Source of the DNA: Actinomycetes bacterium
Lineage (GTDB): Bacteria > Actinomycetota > Acidimicrobiia > Acidimicrobiales > RAAP-2
Length of the DNA stretch: 9,661 nucleotides
Assembly (NCBI GenBank): GCA_021826655.1
Contig: JAKAZC010000084.1
Location: forward strand, 1-9,661
Direction: 5' to 3'
Shown: piece by piece, positions 6,074 to 9,661 of the stretch
Numbering within the stretch: position 1 is the first letter of the stretch
Layout: the number at the start of each line of letters is the position of its first letter
Notes under the pieces: model-generated
Seen by the model: only the letters and a program-made list of their open reading frames with translations
Told to the model about the DNA's origin: nothing
The model's database searches: none
Position numbers and translations under genes: made by a program

Positions 6074-6880
6074 TCACTCCCCGTGCACGAGTGGTGACCG
6101 GGCCAGGGCCGCGGCCAGGATGTCCGTGGCCTGTGGCCGCAGTTCGGACAGCGGCCGGTTCCGGTGGACCCGAACTCCCAGGTCGACCTGGGCGACGGTC
6201 TCGACCCCGAAGTGGGACGCCACGTCGATCAGCAGGGCCAGCTCCACGGCGTAGCCGTCGGCCGGCGTGCACTTCTCGAAGACCCAACGGGGGGCGGCGG
6301 TCTCGCCGGCCAGGGGCTGACGGACGACGGCCAGCGCGGGGAAGAGCAGGTCGATCACGGGTCGGGCCATCAGCTCGGTGACCCGTCCGCCCCCGTCGGG
6401 CTCACCGTTGAGCGGTCGGTGGTAGAAGCCCTTCACCACCGTGACGCCCTCGTCGATCAGGAGCGGGCCCAACAGCCCGGTCACGAAGTGGGAGCCGAAG
6501 TTGGTGACGTCCCCGTCGACGAACGCGATCAGGTCGCCCTCCGCCTCCCGGAGCGCCGCCCGCATGGCCTGGCCCTTGCCGCCACCGGCGGCACCTCCGG
6601 TGACCACGCGCGCACCGGCCCGAGCGGCGATCGCGCCGGTGCCGTCGGTGGAGCCGTCGTCGACGACGACCACCTCGTCGACCAGGGGGACGCCACCGCC
6701 GGCCCCGGTCAGCTCGGCGACGACCGCCCGGACGATGGGACCGATCGTGGCGGACTCGTTGCGGGCCGGGATGCACACGGAGACCGAGCGGCCGGCCTTC
6801 GCGGCGGCGAGGGCGCCGGCGTCGAATTGGGCCGAGACGTAGGAGCCGCCGCCCTCCCCGCGCCCGCCCGTCGCTGACAT
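6074..6880 (-). CDS. gpgS: Glucosyl-3-phosphoglycerate synthase (GT81 family)
   Basis: GpgS transfers glucose from a nucleotide sugar to 3-phosphoglycerate. This is the first step toward glucosylglycerate (a compatible solute) and, in mycobacteria, methylglucose lipopolysaccharide. From ATG 6880 the protein has 268 residues with a GT-A fold: VSVCIPARNESATIG (33-47), VVVDDGSTDGT (71-81), GKGQAMRAAL (101-110), the metal-binding DGD in AFVDGDVTNFG (119-129), KGFYHRPL (150-157), GGGRVTELMARP (163-174) and VRVHRNRPLSEL (237-248). These match mycobacterial GpgS closely, except that the C-terminal tail (some tens of residues) is missing. Start choice: ATG 6880 has only a weak ribosome site. GTG 6898 would be leaderless after TAACCT (6911-6906), and GTG 6925 lies within an inverted repeat. 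No gpgP phosphatase gene is seen in the window. Confidence 0.93.
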   Translation of the reverse strand: MSATGGRGEGGGSYVSAQFDAGALAAAKAGRSVSVCIPARNESATIGPIVRAVVAELTGAGGGVPLVDEVVVVDDGSTDGTGAIAARAGARVVTGGAAGGGKGQAMRAALREAEGDLIAFVDGDVTNFGSHFVTGLLGPLLIDEGVTVVKGFYHRPLNGEPDGGGRVTELMARPVIDLLFPALAVVRQPLAGETAAPRWVFEKCTPADGYAVELALLIDVASHFGVETVAQVDLGVRVHRNRPLSELRPQATDILAAALARSPLVHGE

Positions 6881-6914
6881 GGCCCCATCATCGTTCACCT
6901 CCGGGAGGTTAGCG

Positions 6915-6963
6915 ACGGCCGCCACGGGTCACGCCGTCCCGCGGCGTGACCCGTGGCGGCCGT
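6915..6963. repeat. Perfect 22-bp inverted repeat in the gpgS/thrC divergent region
   Basis: The arms 6915-6936 and 6942-6963 are exact reverse complements over 22 bp, with a 5-nt centre (TCCCG). It is by far the strongest palindrome in the window. It lies directly upstream of a possible gpgS -10 (TAACCT, minus 6911-6906) and would cover its -35. It is 61 bp upstream of the thrC promoter -35. No T-run follows on either side. Candidates are an operator, a cruciform or mobile hairpin unit, or a structured leader if transcription starts further out. Confidence 0.9.
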
Positions 6964-7024
6964 GCACGGGCCGACCTGCTGGCCGGGCGGCCGGACGGGC
7001 GCGAGACGGCACGCCCCGACGGCG

Positions 7025-7055
7025 TTGACCATCGGGCCGGAGATCGGCCTACAAT
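7025..7055 (+). promoter_or_regulatory. Promoter of the SAM-riboswitch operon
   Basis: A -35 TTGACC (7025-7030) and a -10 TACAAT (7050-7055) with a 19-bp spacer. The predicted start near 7062 coincides with the 5' edge of the riboswitch, leaving a leader of about 113 nt before the thrC start. Confidence 0.65.
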
Positions 7056-7060
7056 GGAGG

Positions 7061-7167
7061 TCATCATCCAGAGCAGCTGAGGGACCGGGCCCGACGACGC
7101 TGCGGCAACCAGAGCGCATCCGACCTGTCGGACTGCGTGCCAGGTGCCAATGCCCGAGCGATGAGGA
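7061..7167 (+). ncRNA. SAM-I (S-box) riboswitch, probably translational
   Basis: Conserved S-box elements occur in order: CAGAG (7069-7073), GAGGGACC (7079-7086), GCCCGACGA (7089-7097), the GGCAACC strand (7104-7110) and AGGTGCCAAT (7142-7151). P2 pairs GCAGC (7073-7077) with GCTGC (7099-7103). P3 is the hairpin about 7115-7137 (CGCA.../...TGCG and TCCGA/TCGGA). P1 pairs TCATC (7064-7068) with GATGA (7160-7164). After an A-G mismatch, TC (7061-7062) can pair with GA (7166-7167), inside the AGGAG ribosome site (7164-7168) of the next gene. SAM binding stabilises P1, so it should hide the ribosome site; no terminator hairpin is seen. It controls a threonine synthase-like gene and a sulfur carrier, which points to methionine metabolism. 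Confidence 0.9.
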
Positions 7168-7174
7168 GACTGCT

Positions 7175-8440
7175 GTGGACTTCGTTTCTGGCTTGCGCTG
7201 TCGTGAATGTGGCCGCACCTACCCGGCGGAGGCGCTCCACGTGTGCGACTTCTGCTTCGGCCCCCTCGAGGTGACCTACGACTACGAGCGGGTGGCCGCC
7301 ACCATCGGCCGCGCCCGCATCGAACGCGGCCCCCGGACGATCTGGCGCTACGCCGACCTCCTGCCGGTGGCGGATCCCCATCCGGTCGACCTCGGTGCCG
7401 GGTTCACGCCGCTGGTGCGGGCCGATCGTCTTGCGGCCGAACTCGGTCTGGGCGAGTTGTGGATCAAGGACGACACCGCCAACCCGACCGGTTCGTTCAA
7501 GGACCGGGTCGTCTCGGTGGCGCTGACCAAGGCCCGTCAGCTCGGGTTCAAGGTCGCCGCCTGCGCCTCGACCGGGAACCTCGCCAATTCGGTCGCCGCG
7601 CATGCGGCCCGGGCCGGGATGGACTCGGTGGTGCTGATCCCACACGACCTCGAGAGGGCCAAGGTCACCATGACGTCCGTCTACGGCGGCAGGGTGTTCG
7701 CCGTCGAGGGAAGCTACGACGACGTCAACCGGCTCTGCGCCGAACTGACCAGCGAGCAGCCCGAGTGGGCCTTCGTCAACGTGAACGTGCGGACCTACTA
7801 TGCCGAGGGGTCGAAGACCCTGGCGTTCGAGGTGGCCGAGCAGCTGGGGTGGCGGGCCCCGGACCACGTGGTCGTCCCGATCGGATCGGGAAGCCAGCTG
7901 ACCAAGGTGGCCAAGGGCTTCCAGGAGCTGTGGCAGGTCGGGCTCCTCGACGAGGAGCCGTCGGTGCGGGTCTCCGGCGCCCAGGCCGACGGGTGCTCGC
8001 CGGTGGCGACCGCCTTCGCCGAGGGGACCGACGCCATCCGGCCGGTCAAGCCCCACACCATCGCCAAGTCCCTGGCCATCGGCAATCCGGCCGACGGGTG
8101 GTACGCACTCGACGCGATCCGGAAGTCCGGGGGCTCCTGCGCCTCGGTGACCGACGGGGAGGTCCTCGACGGCATCCGCCTCCTGGCCCGGACCGAGGGG
8201 ATCTTCGCCGAGACCGCCGGCGGCGTCACCGTCGCCACCTTGGCGAGGCTCGCCGGCCAGGGGATCATCAGATCGGACGAGCGGGTGGTCGCCATGGTCA
8301 CCGGCCACGGGCTGAAGACGGTCGAGGCCCTGTCCGACGTGGTGGGGCCCACCGCCACCATCGCCCCGACGCTCGAGTCGTTCGACGCGGCGATGACCGC
8401 CGCCTCCACCCACCCACCCACCCAGAGGAGCTCCCGATGA
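7175..8440 (+). CDS. thrC: Threonine synthase-like PLP enzyme with N-terminal zinc ribbon; possible homocysteine-forming enzyme
   Basis: A fold-type II PLP enzyme of 421 residues. Threonine synthase converts O-phosphohomoserine to threonine. A CxxC...CxxC zinc ribbon (C9, C12, C24, C27) precedes the catalytic domain. The PLP lysine is K109 in NPTGSFKDRV (103-112), followed by ACASTGNLANSVAAHAARAG (129-148), and a glycine loop in PIGSGSQLTK that would hold the PLP phosphate. GTG 7175 has an ideal AGGAG 6 nt upstream, overlapping the riboswitch P1. The stop codon overlaps the start of the sulfur-carrier gene (ATGA), so the two are co-translated. SAM control and a CysO-like partner suggest that it may use O-phosphohomoserine with protein-bound sulfide to make homocysteine rather than, or besides, threonine. 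This is inference; the family assignment is firm, the reaction is not. Confidence 0.88.
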   Translation: MDFVSGLRCRECGRTYPAEALHVCDFCFGPLEVTYDYERVAATIGRARIERGPRTIWRYADLLPVADPHPVDLGAGFTPLVRADRLAAELGLGELWIKDDTANPTGSFKDRVVSVALTKARQLGFKVAACASTGNLANSVAAHAARAGMDSVVLIPHDLERAKVTMTSVYGGRVFAVEGSYDDVNRLCAELTSEQPEWAFVNVNVRTYYAEGSKTLAFEVAEQLGWRAPDHVVVPIGSGSQLTKVAKGFQELWQVGLLDEEPSVRVSGAQADGCSPVATAFAEGTDAIRPVKPHTIAKSLAIGNPADGWYALDAIRKSGGSCASVTDGEVLDGIRLLARTEGIFAETAGGVTVATLARLAGQGIIRSDERVVAMVTGHGLKTVEALSDVVGPTATIAPTLESFDAAMTAASTHPPTQRSSR

Positions 8441-8709
8441 GCAAGGTCCGCATTCCCGCGCAGCTGCGCACACTGACCGGAGGCGTCGGTGAGCTCGCCA
8501 TCGACGGATCCACCGTCGGCGACGTCCTGAAGGGGCTCGACGCCGCACATCCGGGGTTCGCCGAGCGGATCTTCGACGACGGGGGTGGCCTCCGGCGCTT
8601 CGTCAACGTGTTCCTCGACGAGGAGGACGTGCGGTTCCTCGACGGGCTGGCCACGCCGGTCGAGGACCAGCAGACGATCTCCATCGTCCCCGCCGTCGCC
8701 GGCGGCTGA
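8437..8709 (+). CDS. CysO-like MoaD/ThiS-family sulfur carrier protein
   Basis: A 90-residue ubiquitin-fold protein ending in PAVAGG. The free C-terminal Gly-Gly is what an E1-like enzyme (MoeZ/MoeB type) adenylates and converts to a thiocarboxylate, the sulfide donor. It resembles M. tuberculosis CysO along its length: IPAQLRTLTGG near the start, RRFVNVFLDEEDVRFLDGLA in the middle and the same PAVAGG end. Mycobacterial CysO gives sulfur to CysM for cysteine. Here the partner gene is a threonine synthase homologue instead, and no cysM or mec gene is next to it in the window. ATG 8437 overlaps the upstream stop by 4 nt and has GAGGAG 6 nt before it. Both genes share the SAM riboswitch. A molybdopterin role (MoaD) is less likely given the context. 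Confidence 0.92.
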   Translation: MSKVRIPAQLRTLTGGVGELAIDGSTVGDVLKGLDAAHPGFAERIFDDGGGLRRFVNVFLDEEDVRFLDGLATPVEDQQTISIVPAVAGG

Positions 8710-8712
8710 GTC

Positions 8713-8750
8713 CCGGGGCGGGGCGCTGCCGAGGGCGGCGACCGCCCCGG
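8713..8750. terminator. Hairpin after the sulfur-carrier gene
   Basis: CCGGGGCGG (8713-8721) is the exact reverse complement of CCGCCCCGG (8742-8750), a 9-bp stem with a 20-nt loop. A competing short hairpin, GGGCGG/CCGCCC (8733-8738 with 8742-8747), shares the 3' arm. It begins 3 nt after the operon's stop. There is no U-tract, so it may be a GC-rich actinobacterial terminator or an RNA-stabilising 3' end. Confidence 0.4.
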
Positions 8751-8756
8751 TAGACT
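8751..8756 (+). promoter_or_regulatory. Possible -10 of the Bax1-I gene
   Basis: TAGACT immediately follows the hairpin at 8713-8750 and would start mRNA near 8763, 27 nt before the ATG. No recognisable -35 is present because the upstream DNA is the hairpin, so the call is tentative. Confidence 0.35.
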
Positions 8757-8789
8757 GGAATCCGAGATCGGACCACCAGAGGAGCCACG

Positions 8790-9661
8790 ATGAGCTCGAC
8801 GCAGGGACCCAACCCCGGGACGCCGCAGGGCGGCGCCCGGACCGGCGGTACGGCGACCCGGACGCGGACCGGGGCGTCGTTCGGCACGTCCTCCAATTTC
8901 ACCCGGATGCTCACCACGTTTCCGGCGCCACCGGCCACCGCCCCGTCCAACTGGAAGCAGCAGCCCGACGGCAACTGGTGGTCGTGGGACGGAGCCACGT
9001 GGCACCTGCAGCCACAGGGGCCGCCGCCGGCCCCACCCGTCGCCGGTCGTACCGCGCGGTTCACTGCCGACGGCGCCCTCAACAAGGCCGGGCTGCTCGG
9101 ACTCGTCGCCCTCGTGGTCGGGGCCGGCTCCTACCTGGCCAACCTGCCGGTCGGTGTGGCCTGGGCCACGATGTTCGTGGGCCTGGGCGTCGGGATCTGG
9201 TGCTCGTTCCGCCCCCGGATGGCACCGGTGCTGGCGCCCGTCTACGCCGTGGCCGAGGGCGTGGTCCTCGGGATCATCTCCCGTTTCTACGCCGACCAGG
9301 GCTCGCACGCGGTACCCCTGGCGGTGTTCGGGACGGTGGCCGTGGTCGCCGGCGTCTGGGCCGCCTATCGGACCGGCCTCGTCCGGGTGGGGAACCGATT
9401 CCTCCAGATCACCCTGGTCGCCACCCTCGGCATGGTGGTGGTGATGTTCGCCGCGATCCTGACCGGGTGGGGACTGTCGGGGATCGGTGGGCTCCTGATC
9501 TTCGGTGTGCTGTACCTGATACTCGCCGTCATGAACCTGTTCGTGGACTTCAGCTTCGTCGACCGGGCCGAGCGAGCCGGCATCGAGGCCGAGGCCGAGT
9601 GGTTCTCCGCCTTCACCATCCTGGTCTCGTCGGTGATGGTGTACCTGGCCCTGCTGCGCAT
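8790..9661 (+). CDS. Bax inhibitor-1/YccA-family membrane protein with Trp-rich N-terminal extension (3' end outside window)
   Basis: An integral membrane protein open to the right edge with 290 codons visible, and probably only a few residues short of its end. Residues 97-290 form about seven hydrophobic segments typical of the Bax1-I (YccA/YbhL) family, including APVLAPVYAVAEGVVLGIIS (145-164), YRTGLVRVGNRFLQ (193-206) and LILAVMNLFVDFSFVDRAE (243-261). Bacterial members have been linked to membrane or ion homeostasis; the precise role here is unknown. Before the membrane domain is a Gly/Thr/Pro-rich tail with NWKQQPDGNWWSWDGATWH (54-72), which resembles the short Trp-rich, DUF2510-like motif of many actinobacterial membrane proteins. 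ATG 8790 has AGAGGAG 5 nt upstream. It probably has its own promoter, separate from the SAM-controlled operon 80 bp upstream. Confidence 0.9.
   Translation, partial: MSSTQGPNPGTPQGGARTGGTATRTRTGASFGTSSNFTRMLTTFPAPPATAPSNWKQQPDGNWWSWDGATWHLQPQGPPPAPPVAGRTARFTADGALNKAGLLGLVALVVGAGSYLANLPVGVAWATMFVGLGVGIWCSFRPRMAPVLAPVYAVAEGVVLGIISRFYADQGSHAVPLAVFGTVAVVAGVWAAYRTGLVRVGNRFLQITLVATLGMVVVMFAAILTGWGLSGIGGLLIFGVLYLILAVMNLFVDFSFVDRAERAGIEAEAEWFSAFTILVSSVMVYLALLR

Noticed and set aside
1..9661. CRISPR arrays, insertion sequences, integrase sites, prophage or defence genes
   Set aside because: No regularly spaced repeats, transposase or integrase motifs, target duplications or defence-type domains were seen. 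All genes are housekeeping or transport types with uniform composition.

Overview
The window is GC-rich actinobacterial DNA. GTG starts are frequent, GC is high at third codon positions, and several promoters sit right against the start codon (leaderless style). The gene set is ergothioneine (EgtB), trehalose (OtsA/OtsB), glucosyl-phosphoglycerate (GpgS), a CysO-like sulfur carrier and a SAM riboswitch. This fits Actinomycetota, possibly an Acidimicrobiia-type lineage. The placement is an inference from gene content and style, not from a marker gene.

Layout. Positions 1-373 (minus) hold the N-terminal third of egtB, running off the left edge. Positions 529-601 (minus) are tRNA-Thr(UGU), with a G/C-only hairpin just upstream. 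Positions 701-1288 (plus) encode a membrane-anchored LytR_C protein, followed with almost no gap by otsB (to 2124, plus). otsA (2182-3618, minus) converges on otsB, so the two steps of trehalose synthesis from UDP-glucose and glucose-6-phosphate lie tail to tail. Positions 3702-6019 are a self-contained regulator/exporter module: a TetR repressor and a DHA2-type MFS exporter, each preceded by the same pseudo-palindromic operator placed between -35 and -10. gpgS (6074-6880, minus) converges on the exporter gene.

The intergenic region 6881-7174 holds a perfect 22-bp inverted repeat (6915-6963), a promoter and a SAM-I riboswitch (about 7061-7167). The riboswitch leads a two-gene operon whose genes overlap by 4 nt: a Zn-ribbon threonine synthase-like PLP enzyme (7175-8440) and a CysO-like MoaD/ThiS sulfur carrier ending in Gly-Gly (8437-8709). 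A Bax inhibitor-1 family membrane protein with an extra Trp-rich N-terminal segment (8790 to the right edge) closes the window.

The most interesting unit is the riboswitch-threonine synthase-sulfur carrier operon. SAM control is unexpected for threonine synthesis but logical for methionine synthesis. Pairing a beta/gamma-replacement PLP enzyme that normally takes O-phosphohomoserine with a thiocarboxylate-type carrier suggests homocysteine formation from O-phosphohomoserine, parallel to the CysM/CysO route to cysteine. That function is an inference.
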